The translations under genes were made by a program, and so were the position numbers. Of a stretch of DNA of 64,000 bases, positions 17,626 through 25,919 are shown piece by piece. The notes beneath the pieces are model-generated. The model saw only the letters and a list, made by a program, of their open reading frames with translations. It had not been told where the DNA came from and did not search any database. Source of the DNA: Variovorax sp. WS11. GTDB lineage: Bacteria; Pseudomonadota; Gammaproteobacteria; Burkholderiales; Burkholderiaceae_C. The stretch's first letter is position 1. The number at the start of each line of letters is the position of its first letter. The DNA lies in NCBI RefSeq assembly GCF_010499245.1, contig NZ_JAAGOW010000004.1:744001-808000 (forward strand), in the 5' to 3' direction.

Positions 17626-18387
17626 TCAGTTCCCCTCGAACGTTGCAGTGGCAGGGCGTCCGTCGCGGGCGAACGCGGCAAGGCCTCGCCGTTGGTCTTC
17701 GGATCGCCACATCCACTCGTTGACCTCATACTGCTTGGCGTCGGCGGACTTGCTCCCGCCTCTGACGGACAGATCGGCCAGGAGCTTGATGCCGCGATAC
17801 GCGACTGTGGGCCCAGCTGCCAGTTGCCGCGCCCACGACATCGACACCGCGGCGAGTTCCTGCTCCGGCGTCACCAAATTGATGGCGCCCCATCGTTCCA
17901 TGGCCTTTGGGTCGTGGCGGCGTCCGAACATCGCGAGTTCCTTGGCGCGCGCGGGTCCGACGCGCTGCGCGATGCGCTGCACCCCGCCTAGTAGCGGCAG
18001 CAAGCCAAGGGAAGCCTCTGCCATGGCGAAGGTCGCGGTGTCGGCTGCGATGATCATGTCGCACATGAGGGCCAGTTCCAGTCCTCCCCCGAGTGCTGCA
18101 CCTTGGACCGCTGCCACGATGGGCAGCGGAATGTCTTCAAACTTCGCCCACAGCGCTTGGAGTGCCTCCTCGTTCGGCCTCTCTTCGTAGATGACGTTCA
18201 GGTCGGCGCCCGCGCAGAAGTGGCGCATGGAGCTGCGCAGCAGAATCGATCTGGAGCCGCTGTCCACACCTTTTTGGAGCGCCTCCCCCAAATCGGCGAG
18301 CGACGCCATGTTCATGAGGTTGTGAGGGGGCTTGCACATGGTGACGACGCCGACAGCGCCGTCTTGCTCGAAAGTGACAGTGTTCAT
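17626..18387 (-). CDS. enoyl-CoA hydratase/isomerase family protein
   Basis: This 253-residue crotonase-fold enzyme has the oxyanion-hole motif in FCAGADLN and AALGGGLELALMCDM, plus a glutamate in MAEASLGLLPLLGG at the usual catalytic position. It would hydrate or isomerise an enoyl-CoA produced after CoA transfer. It lies between the Bug binding protein and the CoA-transferase in the minus-strand operon. Crotonase-fold proteins also catalyse hydrolysis or decarboxylation, so the exact reaction is open. Confidence 0.88.
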   Translation of the reverse strand: MNTVTFEQDGAVGVVTMCKPPHNLMNMASLADLGEALQKGVDSGSRSILLRSSMRHFCAGADLNVIYEERPNEEALQALWAKFEDIPLPIVAAVQGAALGGGLELALMCDMIIAADTATFAMAEASLGLLPLLGGVQRIAQRVGPARAKELAMFGRRHDPKAMERWGAINLVTPEQELAAVSMSWARQLAAGPTVAYRGIKLLADLSVRGGSKSADAKQYEVNEWMWRSEDQRRGLAAFARDGRPATATFEGN

Positions 18388-18422
18388 GATGTGGGAAGGG
18401 GATGGGTTGCTGGGAAGGGATA

Positions 18423-19412
18423 TCAGTTGGTGTCGAAGCGCACGACCTTGGCTGCGGCCTCAACCTTCTTGATCTCGGCCGCGAAGAAGTCCTCGGTTTG
18501 TTTGACGTCCTTCAGATCAAAGACGGTGGCTCCGACCGTGACTTGGCGGCCACGCCATTCCGGGGACAAAGTGTGCGCGCCGAACACCTTGTTCAGGCGT
18601 TGGATCACTGCTTCCGGAACTTGCTTTGATGCAAATACGCCCGACCAGATGGTGTAGGCGAAGTCCTTCACTGCAGCGCTCTCGTTGATAGTCGGAACGT
18701 CGGGCAGTTGGGCGCTCCGGGTATTGGCTGCGAGGGCGATGGGCTTGACATGGCCGGCCTGGATAAACCCGAGCAAGGGGCCGGCCAAAGGGAAGAAGGT
18801 CAGGTCTACGTTGCCGCTGGTCAGGTCAGGCAGGACAGGTGCTGCACCCCTGTAGGGGACTTGGAGCAAATTGATGCCGGCCCGGGCGGCGAAGTCGGCG
18901 CCCGCGACATGGGTGATGGAGCCGTTCCCCCAATGACCGATCGAGAGTGGCTTGCCGGGGTTCGCCTTCGCATATCGAACGAGGTCGTCGACCTTCTTGA
19001 ACGCATGCTTGGGGCTGCTGATGAGCACCAGTTCCGATTGCTGCGTGATGGCGACGGCACGGAAGTCATCAGGCTTGAACCGCGCGGAAGGCACGATCTT
19101 CGGCGCGAGGATCAGGTCGCTCGCCACGATGCCCAACAAGGTATGGCCGTCCGGGGCTGCCTGCAGAACACTCATTGCGGCGATTGAGCCGTTCGCGCCA
19201 CTGACATTCTCGACTACCGCCGGCTGGCCAAGTTGTTGAGGAAGCGACGGTGTGTAGTCGCGAATGGCAACGTCCGCGGGACCTCCCGCCGGGTACGCCA
19301 CCTTGATGACGACCGGCTTGGTGGGGAAAGTCTGAGTGTGTCCCGCCAGCGGCACGAGCAAGGCAAGGGCCGGGATAATGAACTTCATCAATACCTGACG
19401 TGACGTGAACAT
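18423..19412 (-). CDS. Bug/TctC-family periplasmic solute-binding protein
   Basis: This encodes 329 residues with a signal peptide (about 1-27, hydrophobic IIPALALLVPLAGHTQT) and the Bug hallmarks: VIKVAYPAGGPADVAIRDY, VENVSGANG, and the DLTFFPLAGP ligand-binding region. Such proteins capture small carboxylates for tripartite tricarboxylate transporters or act as sensors. No TctA/TctB membrane genes are in the window, as is usual for Burkholderiales. As the first gene of the operon it probably binds the acid that the downstream enzymes degrade. Confidence 0.88.
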   Translation of the reverse strand: MFTSRQVLMKFIIPALALLVPLAGHTQTFPTKPVVIKVAYPAGGPADVAIRDYTPSLPQQLGQPAVVENVSGANGSIAAMSVLQAAPDGHTLLGIVASDLILAPKIVPSARFKPDDFRAVAITQQSELVLISSPKHAFKKVDDLVRYAKANPGKPLSIGHWGNGSITHVAGADFAARAGINLLQVPYRGAAPVLPDLTSGNVDLTFFPLAGPLLGFIQAGHVKPIALAANTRSAQLPDVPTINESAAVKDFAYTIWSGVFASKQVPEAVIQRLNKVFGAHTLSPEWRGRQVTVGATVFDLKDVKQTEDFFAAEIKKVEAAAKVVRFDTN

Positions 19413-19426
19413 GAAGGTCTCCTTTT

Positions 19427-19487
19427 GGTAAGCATTGTTAACCTCAAGTCTACTGTTGGCTGTCGCTTCTGGTTATCAGTGCTTACC
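19427..19487. promoter_or_regulatory. pair of inverted operator copies for the divergent TetR regulator
   Basis: GGTAAGCATTGTTAACC (19427-19443) recurs in inverted orientation as GGTTATCAGTGCTTACC (19471-19487); 15 of 17 bases agree with the first site. The two sites lie between the Bug operon (start 19412) and the TetR gene (start 19680), centred 44 bp apart. They are strong candidates for the TetR-family binding sites. Confidence 0.65.
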
Positions 19488-19679
19488 CGGAGTGAGGCGC
19501 ATACGCCTGCGGCAGCCGCGACTGGCGATCGCATCCGACTCAACGATGTCTCTCGGGGTGAGGGGAGATGTTGCAGGCGGCATCACCACGGACCAAGCCG
19601 TCGTCGGCAGCGCAGCGTGTCTGCTTGCGGCAAAACCAGTTAATCTGACACGTTCAACAACATTCGAACTAGGCTTGAG

Positions 19680-20318
19680 ATGACCGGCAGGAAGAAAAGT
19701 ACAGGAAGAGCAAACAGCAACGGCGAGATGGGTCTACGCGACGCCCTCGTTGCCGAAGGCCGCAAGATGTTTGAGGAAGAGGGCGCCAAGGAGATCAGCT
19801 TGCGAGCTCTGGCCCGTCGGCTCGGTGTTTCCGAAGCTGCGCCGTTCAAGCACTTCTCCGGAAAGGAGGAGTTTCTTGCCGCTATTGCGAGCAGCGGCTT
19901 TCATGAACTACGGGACAAACGGCGGAGGATCGAGGCGCGCGAGAAGGATTCCTTCACGCGGTCGCGCGCCATGATGCTCAGCTATATCAAGTACGCGATG
20001 TCCCATGAGGGATTGTTCAACCTGATGATTGGGCCGCGACTTGCCGAGTTCCGAGACGGCGAGTTCGGAACGGCCGGGCTGGAATCATTCAACATGTTCT
20101 CGAACGCCATTCATTCGCTGGCAGTTGAGCATGGTTGGCCGAAGGAGTCGCTGGAGTTGCTGTCTCACACGGCCTGGGGGCTGGAGCACGGCATTGCTGC
20201 GCTGTTGTTGGCAGGCGTCGTTCCACAAAAGGAAAGCTCGCTCAATGTCGACGAGCTTGTTCGGTTTGCGATCGACCTCCTCCTTCGCGCTATTGAGGCC
20301 GGTCCGCCAGAGGCATGA
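19680..20318 (+). CDS. TetR-family transcriptional regulator
   Basis: This 212-residue regulator has a basic N-terminal tail (GRKKSTGRANSNG) and a TetR helix-turn-helix (EISLRALARRLGVSEAAPFKHF, residues about 40-60). The C-terminal domain resembles the WHG type, with IKYAMSHEGLFNLMIGPRL. It is divergent from the Bug-CoA-transferase operon and probably represses it, responding to a pathway acyl-CoA or acid. Two matching inverted sequence motifs lie in the shared promoter region. Confidence 0.9.
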   Translation: MTGRKKSTGRANSNGEMGLRDALVAEGRKMFEEEGAKEISLRALARRLGVSEAAPFKHFSGKEEFLAAIASSGFHELRDKRRRIEAREKDSFTRSRAMMLSYIKYAMSHEGLFNLMIGPRLAEFRDGEFGTAGLESFNMFSNAIHSLAVEHGWPKESLELLSHTAWGLEHGIAALLLAGVVPQKESSLNVDELVRFAIDLLLRAIEAGPPEA

Positions 20319-20703
20319 ATTCGATGCATCGAAGAAGCTGATCGAGTTCGCTGAACAACAGACCAAAGCGTGTGTGCCTGCACTCCCCGTCGCGGTCGCG
20401 TGCGGCGTCGTAAAACCACCTATGCGCAAAGGTCGAGGCGATGTGCTGACGCTCACGCCGACCCCTTGCCGGGGCGTACCACGGCATGGGTTTGCCCAAC
20501 CCTGGCTTGTCAACGAGCACCGAGCCTTGGGCGTGGCGTTGTACGCAGCCCATTTGGTGGCGCGGTAGTAGCGCGTGCTGGCCTGGGTTCATTCATGCGA
20601 CGCGGCTACCAGCGCGGCCGGACGCCGCTACCAGCGCAGTCGCGCCGGGCGCCTGGCCCACGCGGCGCGTTCACGCCGTTGGCGCCAGCGTCGCCAAGAG
20701 TGC
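20319..20703. other. degenerate mobile-element debris
   Basis: No intact gene is visible. On the plus strand at about 20620-20700 a basic stretch (RRYQRSRAGRLAHAARSRR) resembles the small zinc-finger-like proteins often found beside transposases. It has no complete start or finger and is taken as debris. The rest holds no recognisable feature. Confidence 0.35.
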
Positions 20704-20957
20704 TCATCTGAGCAGCGCACCGATCGGTCGGCGCATGCGCGAGCTGCGGTCTTGGTACCGCGTGAGGTGAACTTCGGCGAGATCACTAAAGGCTACACGC
20801 TGACTGGCAAGCCGGCGGTCAAACGCCAGCGCATGCCGCGCCTTGAGATAGACGACGGTGGCCACGTACTGCTTGGCAATCAGCGACGTGACCCACGGCT
20901 CGAGGTGCGCCGCCAAAGGCCCGGTGGCGAGACTGGCGAGCGCACCGGCGCTCTCAT
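20704..20957 (-). pseudogene. integrase fragment, second part (split by IS630)
   Basis: This encodes about 80 residues (LEPWVTSLIAKQYVATVVY, then HALAFDRRLASQRVAFSDL and a basic end) that look like the N-terminal core-binding domain of a tyrosine recombinase. The frame runs without a stop into the piece at 26697-26806 if the IS630 between them is removed: ...NILERT joined to YESAGALASL, across a TA dinucleotide. It is truncated after ~115 residues, so the catalytic domain is missing. Confidence 0.6.
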
Positions 20958-20984
20958 AGTGTAGTGCGCCACTCAGATATGTAC

Positions 20985-21362
20985 TTATCTTTTGCTTCTT
21001 GCCAGCGCCGCCTTGGCGCGCGTGACCTTGGCCAGAATGTCGTTGGCGCTGGCGGTCCAGATGAACGGCTTGGGGTTGCCGTTGTGGTGCTCGACGTAGA
21101 GATCGATCGCCAACTCCAGTTCAGGCACGCTGGTGAAGCTGTCGCGTCGGATGCGGTTCTCGGAGATGTCGCGGAAGAAGCGCTCGACCATGTTGAGTCA
21201 CGACGCGCTGGTAGGCGTGAAGTGCATGACGAAGCGCGGGTGCTTGGCCAGCCAGGCCTGCACGTCGGGGTGCGTGTGCGTGCCGTAGTTGTCCACGATC
21301 AGGTGCAGCTGCAGGTGCTTGGGCGTCTTGCGCTGGATCAGGCGCAGGAACTGCAGCCACTT
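20985..21362 (-). pseudogene. IS630-family transposase, C-terminal part with a nonsense codon
   Basis: Read on the minus strand this encodes WLQFLRLIQRKTPKHLQLH, the DNYGTHTHPDVQAWL segment (second DDE aspartate) and then PTSAS-stop-LNMVERFFRDI. The final catalytic glutamate is in the VERFF segment. The in-frame TGA at 21200-21198 replaces the tryptophan normally found in SWLNMVERF. Together with 25920-26627 this makes one full transposase, so the copy is inactive for two reasons: insertion and nonsense mutation. Confidence 0.85.
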
Positions 21363-21382
21363 CTATGGGGACTTCTATGGGG

Positions 21383-21740
21383 ACTCTTTTGTCAAGTCTT
21401 TTTTAAGATCGAATCGATAAGAAGTGGTATTTCATGGCGGCGCCCGGGTGTTGGTGAGCGGATGAAGACGGTGGCCGTGACATTGGTGATCCATCCTGGG
21501 GTATGGCGAGCGTTCGAGCCAGTGCTCGGACGAACTTCTATCCGTGCAGGGCGTGGACGCTCTGCACCTCATGCTGCATGCGCGCGTAGCGCACTGGCAA
21601 ACCCCCGTTACCGGCGCGCCCCATCTCTTGGGACGGTCACCATGCAGTGACCCGTGGCTGCAGCGGGCGCGTCGACCTTTGATCATGATGATGTGTTCCT
21701 TGGCCACCGTGCGTTTTTTAGAACAGGGCTGCTCGGGATT
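21383..21740. other. long non-coding end of the IS110-like element (candidate bridge-RNA region)
   Basis: About 360 bp lie between the transposase stop (21741) and the IS edge, while the other side has only ~70 bp. IS1111-group elements encode their structured guide (bridge) RNA in the non-coding end downstream of the transposase, so this is where one would expect it. An open frame on the minus strand (21432-21707) has no family resemblance and no ribosome site. The RNA itself is inferred. Confidence 0.35.
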
Positions 21741-21840
21741 TCAAGCATTGGCCGGCTTGAGCAAGGCCCCGGCCGGGATCTCGCCGTACTGCAGATAGCG
21801 CCACAGCGCGATGACCAGTTTTCTCGCAAGGGCCACCACG
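21741..21840 (-). pseudogene. IS110-family transposase, C-terminal tail
   Basis: The minus strand reads VALARKLVIALWRYLQYGEI then PAGALLKPANA and a stop, the usual C-terminal end of IS110/IS1111 transposases. It completes the gene whose main part is at 24797-25840; joining the shared CACG (21837-21840 and 24797-24800) restores RVGIV-VALARK. Element B separates the two. Confidence 0.85.
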
Positions 21841-21874
21841 GTTAACGTCAACTGCACTCTCGTCCAACCAGTCG

Positions 21875-22156
21875 TTGGGTTGGGCCGAGATTCGGCATCC
21901 GTTTCATCCACGTAGGGGGCAGCGCTTTGCTGTACTGAAGGCGCGATACGTTGCGGGTGTGGACACGCTGATCCTTCGGGATGATGGCGAGCGCCTCAGC
22001 TTCGCCATCGCTCGCGAATGGACCGACCTCGCCGCGCCCAATCCATCCCAGCGAGTTGACGGCTCGACGGCTCGGCTTGACCTGGGCTCGCTGTGCGATC
22101 TGGTCGCGCTGCTTGAGATCCTGGCAGCTCGCTCGTGCGGAGGGCTTGTCAAATGA
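21875..22156 (+). CDS. DUF5372-like small protein of element B
   Basis: This 93-residue protein probably starts at TTG (MGWAEIRHPFHPRRGQ) and contains RYVAGVDTLILRD and EWTDLAAPNP. It is homologous to the first ORF of element A, with the same position and strand. No catalytic motif is evident. Constant association with DUF6788 and the recombinase suggests an accessory role in integration or its control. Confidence 0.6.
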   Translation: MGWAEIRHPFHPRRGQRFAVLKARYVAGVDTLILRDDGERLSFAIAREWTDLAAPNPSQRVDGSTARLDLGSLCDLVALLEILAARSCGGLVK

Positions 22157-22204
22157 GCGTTCATGAACTATTGTCGGACCAGTTATATCTGTGGTCCGTC
22201 AAGA

Positions 22205-22537
22205 ATGACAGAGCCGACCTCTTCAGCCCTCAAGCGACGCCGCAGGCAACTGCTGCGCAAGATGCCGCCGCTGGACGCTGTGCTTCGGGGCTCCTTGATC
22301 GAACGCTACAAGCGCTGCGGCAATCCAAACTGCAAGTGCGCAGAGGGTCCCGGACACGGACCCAAGTACTACCTCTCGGTGAGCTACTCGGGCAGGTCGC
22401 CTCAAATGGACTACGTCCCCCAGGCCGAGCACGCGCAGGTATGCGAGCACCTGGCCAACTACGCCCAAGTGCGCGAGATCTTGGAGGAGATCTCCGAGAT
22501 CAACCACGAACTGCTGCGTCGGCGAGAGCCACTCTGA
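22205..22537 (+). CDS. DUF6788-like protein of element B
   Basis: This 110-residue protein is equal in length to its counterpart in element A and keeps GSLIERYKRCGNPNCKCAEG, GHGPKYYLSVSY and the closing ELLRRREPL. I chose the ATG giving MTEPTSSALKRRRRQ because it matches the other copy; the frame is open 14 codons upstream. The Cx4CxC cluster suggests a metal-binding fold, and the very basic N-terminus suggests nucleic-acid contact. Confidence 0.75.
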   Translation: MTEPTSSALKRRRRQLLRKMPPLDAVLRGSLIERYKRCGNPNCKCAEGPGHGPKYYLSVSYSGRSPQMDYVPQAEHAQVCEHLANYAQVREILEEISEINHELLRRREPL

Positions 22538-22546
22538 GGTGCAACG

Positions 22547-22676
22547 GTGAGCCAGGTATCACCCCTGTCGCCCACCGTCCCCATCGATCTCTCAGTTGGC
22601 GCGACTCTGTTGGCCAACATGCTGATCGCCATGATCGAGGCCGACCCGACGCTCATGTCCAGTGTGGAGGCCTGCG
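22547..22676 (+). other. conserved small frame between DUF6788 and the recombinase (element B)
   Basis: A GTG-initiated frame (SQVSPLSPTVPIDLSVGATL) fills this spacer and continues over the recombinase start in a different frame to 23170. Its N-terminal ~40 codons resemble the equivalent region of element A, including an acidic DE near the recombinase ATG. It may encode a small fourth protein of the element; support is limited to this pair. Confidence 0.35.
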
Positions 22677-24773
22677 ATGAACACGACCATCACTCAAGCG
22701 CACCTGAGCAAACCGGCGTACATCTACGTGCGGCAGTCGACACCGGGTCAGGTGCGTCACAACCAGGAGAGCACCGAGCGCCAATATGCGCTGCAGGACA
22801 AGGCACGGGCCATGGGGTGGCCGCAGGGGTCGATCCGCGTGCTGGATCGGGACCTGGGCCGCTCGGGGGCACAGATCGCCGGTCGCGAGGACTTCAAGAC
22901 GTTGGTGGCGGATGTCTCGATGAGCCAGGTCGGAGCGGTGTTTGCCCTGGAGGTGTCGCGCCTGGCGCGCTCGAGCCTCGACTGGCATCGGCTCCTGGAA
23001 CTGTGTGCCCTGACGCACACCCTGGTGATCGATACCGATGGCTGCTACGACCCCGCGGACTTCAACGACGGACTGGTGCTCGGAATCAAGGGCACGATGG
23101 CCCAGGCCGAACTGCATTTCTTGCGCGGGCGCCTCCTGGGCGGCAAGCTGAACAAGGCGCAGAAGGGTGAGTTGCGCTTCCCCTTGCCGGTAGGCTTTTG
23201 CTTTGACGACCACGACCGCATCGTCATGGATCCCGACGACGAAGTGCGGGGGGCCGTGCAACTGGCGTTTCGAGTGTTCCGGGAAACGGGCAGTGCCTAC
23301 GCCGTTGTCCAACGCTTTGCAAGGGACGGCCTGCGCTTCCCAAAGCGCGCCAATGGAGGTGTGTGGGCTACCAAGCTCGTTTGGGGTCGACTCAGCCAGA
23401 GTCGTATTCTGACCCTGCTGAGGAACCCGATGTATGCCGGCAGCTACGTTTTCGGCCGCCGCCAGTACGCCAGAAGCATCACCCCCGAGGGCGAGGTGCG
23501 CAAGAATGTGCGGGCGGTCCCCATGCCGGAGTGGCGTGTCCACTTGCGTGAACACCACGAGGGCTACCTCACCGTGGAGGAGTTCGATCAGAACCAGCGG
23601 CGCCTGGCGAATAACCGCAATAACGCGGAAGGGACCGTGCTCAGCGGTCCGGCACGCGAAGGCCTTGCGTTGCTCCAGGGAATGCTGTTGTGCGGCACCT
23701 GCGGGCGGGCGGTCCTAGTGCGCTATCAAGGCAACGGCGGCATCTATCCCACCTACCAATGCACTTGGAGGCGCCGCGAAGGGCTGGCCACGAAGAACTG
23801 CTTCAGTGTGCGCACCGAGCTGCTCGACGACGCCATCTGCGCAGAGGTATTCAAGGCCCTGAAGCCAGCCGAACTCGAGTTGGCCTTGGCAGCCTTGAAC
23901 GACCTTGAGCAGCGCAACCAAGCCGTCATGCGTCAGTGGCACATGCGAATCGAGCGCGCCGAGTATGACTGCGCATTGGCCAAACGCCGCTATGAAGAAG
24001 TCGACCCGTCCAATCGCCTGGTCGCCGCAAGCCTTGAGCGCCGCTGGAACGAAGCCATGTTGCACATTGACGAAGTCAAGTCCGAAGCCGCAAATTTCCA
24101 GACCCAGAAGGCCCACGTCGTGACGCCCGAGCAGAAGACGAAGGTTCTGGCTCTGGCTCGTGATCTGCCGCGCGTCTGGCGCGCTGCGACGACCCAGTCG
24201 AAGGATCGCAAGCGGATGCTGCGACTGCTCATCCGCGACATCACGGTCGAGAAACTCACTGATGCGAGACAGGTCGTTCTGCACGTTCGCTGGCAAGGGG
24301 GTGCCTGCACCGACACCACGATTCCTCTCCCAAGCCCGATCGCAGACCAAATGCTTTACCCGCGCCAGATCATCGAACGCATACGAGAACTGTCCAGCCG
24401 GCTCTCCAATCAACAGATCGTCCAGGCCTTGAATGAAGAGGGCCTTCGCAGTCCGCGTGGACTGCCAATTACGCGGGCAATGATCAAATGGATCCGCATT
24501 CGCTACGCCGTGCCTTCCGTCTGTCTGATGCGTCCAGAAGAGCTCACAGCCGGGCAACTTGCTGATCGCCTATCCGTGAGTGTCTATTTTGTTCGCTACT
24601 GGATAAAGCGCGGAGTTATTGATGCACGCCATCTCGGCGCACAGGGCCCCTGGTGGATCACGATCACCGACCAACAGGAGCAGCAACTCCGTGATCGCAT
24701 ACGCACCTCAGGTCACTTGAAGAACCATCGCGAGACGCTACCCGACGTCTATCATCCCAACTCTCAGCTGTGA
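22677..24773 (+). CDS. large serine recombinase of element B
   Basis: This 698-residue paralogue of the recombinase at 10142-12205 starts at the ATG giving MNTTITQAHLSKPAY, which matches the other copy. The nucleophile Ser is in YVRQSTPGQV, with DRDLGRSG and ALEVSRLARS following. The zinc ribbon is CGTCGRAVLVR with a distal C, and the C-terminal helix-turn-helix is LTAGQLADRLSVSVYFVRYW. No frameshift or stop is seen, so it looks functional. Strong divergence from copy A argues for separate arrival rather than recent duplication. Confidence 0.93.
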   Translation: MNTTITQAHLSKPAYIYVRQSTPGQVRHNQESTERQYALQDKARAMGWPQGSIRVLDRDLGRSGAQIAGREDFKTLVADVSMSQVGAVFALEVSRLARSSLDWHRLLELCALTHTLVIDTDGCYDPADFNDGLVLGIKGTMAQAELHFLRGRLLGGKLNKAQKGELRFPLPVGFCFDDHDRIVMDPDDEVRGAVQLAFRVFRETGSAYAVVQRFARDGLRFPKRANGGVWATKLVWGRLSQSRILTLLRNPMYAGSYVFGRRQYARSITPEGEVRKNVRAVPMPEWRVHLREHHEGYLTVEEFDQNQRRLANNRNNAEGTVLSGPAREGLALLQGMLLCGTCGRAVLVRYQGNGGIYPTYQCTWRRREGLATKNCFSVRTELLDDAICAEVFKALKPAELELALAALNDLEQRNQAVMRQWHMRIERAEYDCALAKRRYEEVDPSNRLVAASLERRWNEAMLHIDEVKSEAANFQTQKAHVVTPEQKTKVLALARDLPRVWRAATTQSKDRKRMLRLLIRDITVEKLTDARQVVLHVRWQGGACTDTTIPLPSPIADQMLYPRQIIERIRELSSRLSNQQIVQALNEEGLRSPRGLPITRAMIKWIRIRYAVPSVCLMRPEELTAGQLADRLSVSVYFVRYWIKRGVIDARHLGAQGPWWITITDQQEQQLRDRIRTSGHLKNHRETLPDVYHPNSQL

Positions 24774-24796
24774 GGAGTGCTTTATGAAGCCACCAT

Positions 24797-25840
24797 CACG
24801 ATGCCTACGCGACGCATGCGCTGGCCCCCACCAGCGAAGCGCCGGTTGAACCACTGGGTCAAGGCGCTGTCGGGCTGCCAGCGCAGCCAGCACCAAGCGA
24901 GTTCGACCAGCAACGCACGCGCTCGCTTGTTGCCCGCCTTGCTGATGCCTTGCTCGATCTGGCTGTCGCCGCTGGCATACGGCGTGGGTGCCAACCCCAA
25001 GCAGCCGGCCAGCTCGCGTCGGTTGGCGAAGCGCCGCCAGCCAAACACCTCCTTGACCAATACCCAGGCGCCCTTGGGTCCGATGGCGCGCAGCTGCGCC
25101 AATTGCGCCACCTGTGGCTGTTTGCCATCGGCCAGTTCCTGGCGCCGCTCGGCTTCCATCGCCTTGACCTGAAGCCTGACCAGCGCCAGCCGCGCGCTCT
25201 CGCGCTCGATCTCGGCGCGCAACACAGGCGGCACTTGCTCGCCATGGCGCGCCCACCAGGCGGGCCAGTCGCGACCGCCGATGATGACGTGCGGACGCAG
25301 GTTATGTAGCACCAGCAGCGAGGCGATGCGATTCACGTGCGAGGTGCGCTCCTGCGTCAGCCGGGCGAGCTCGCGGTGTGTGCGGCGCGCGTCTTCGTCC
25401 TCGGGCGTGGGCTCATGCACCACCGACCACACCTGTTCGCCGCGATGATGGCGCAGCAGCATCGCCAACAGCTTGTCGCCATCGAGCCGGTCGGTCTTGG
25501 CCCGCCTGGCGTGTCGGTTCACTTCAATGCTGGAGGAGTCGACCACGATGTCGTCGACACCCTGCCCGATTAGCCAGCGGTGCAGCCACCAGCCGTCGCG
25601 CCCTGCTTCGTAGCAGGAATGCACCGTGGCCTGCGGCTCGAGCTTGCAGCGCTCCAGGGCCTTGCAGATGCAGTGCGCAACGGCGGCCGTGTCGCCGGCG
25701 TCCAAGTTGTACCGGCTCGGGCCCCGGTGGCCATCGCTCGCCGTCACCTTCCAGGATTTGTCGCCGAGCTCGAAGCTCATGTACAACTCGCCCGCGATCG
25801 CCGTATCCTTCACTTGTGGGACTGTCTGAGTTGTCGACAT
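24797..25840 (-). pseudogene. IS110-family transposase, main part (truncated by element B)
   Basis: This is the first ~347 residues of an IS110/IS1111-type transposase: MSFELGDKSWKVTASDG, SSSIEVNRHARRAKTDRLDG (DEDD domain), then RAIGPKGAWVLVKEVFGWRR and LAPTPYASGDSQIEQGISKAG, with the catalytic-serine region SGDS. The AAAGGAG ribosome site abuts an upstream ATG, so the ATG at 25840 (6-base spacing) is the likelier start. The C-terminal tail is at 21741-21840. The gene is otherwise intact. Confidence 0.88.
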
Positions 25841-25919
25841 TTCCATCTCCTTTTGTCACGAGGTTGAGGAAATCCCGTTTTAGCTAAACGGGTCCCGCTC
25901 GGGTAGTCCCACATAGCAT

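Larger units (their letters stand above)
21841..24796 (+). mobile_element. serine-recombinase element B (DUF5372-DUF6788-recombinase) inside an IS110-family gene
   Basis: This ~2.96-kb element has the same gene order as element A (9301-12218) and a similar right end. It is inserted antisense to the transposase gene, near its 3' end, with CACG shared at the boundaries. Element A instead lies in the sense direction and near the middle of its target gene. Both left ends contain ACTGCAC about 10-20 bp from the boundary. Confidence 0.8.
21363..25919 (-). mobile_element. IS110-family (IS1111-like) element, interrupted by recombinase element B
   Basis: It is inserted in the IS630 transposase between codons for AE and WLQF. 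Both ends show an imperfect inverted match, CTATGGGGACT on the left and CTATGTGGGACT on the right. Without element B it is ~1.6 kb, normal for this family. The transposase is on the minus strand. A 12-bp tandem repeat (ACTTCTATGGGG, 21359-21382) straddles the left edge, which makes the precise end ambiguous. Confidence 0.7.

Noticed and set aside
21432-21707. 91-codon minus-strand frame in the IS110-like element
   Set aside because: There is no family pattern or ribosome site; the region is better read as a non-coding IS end.
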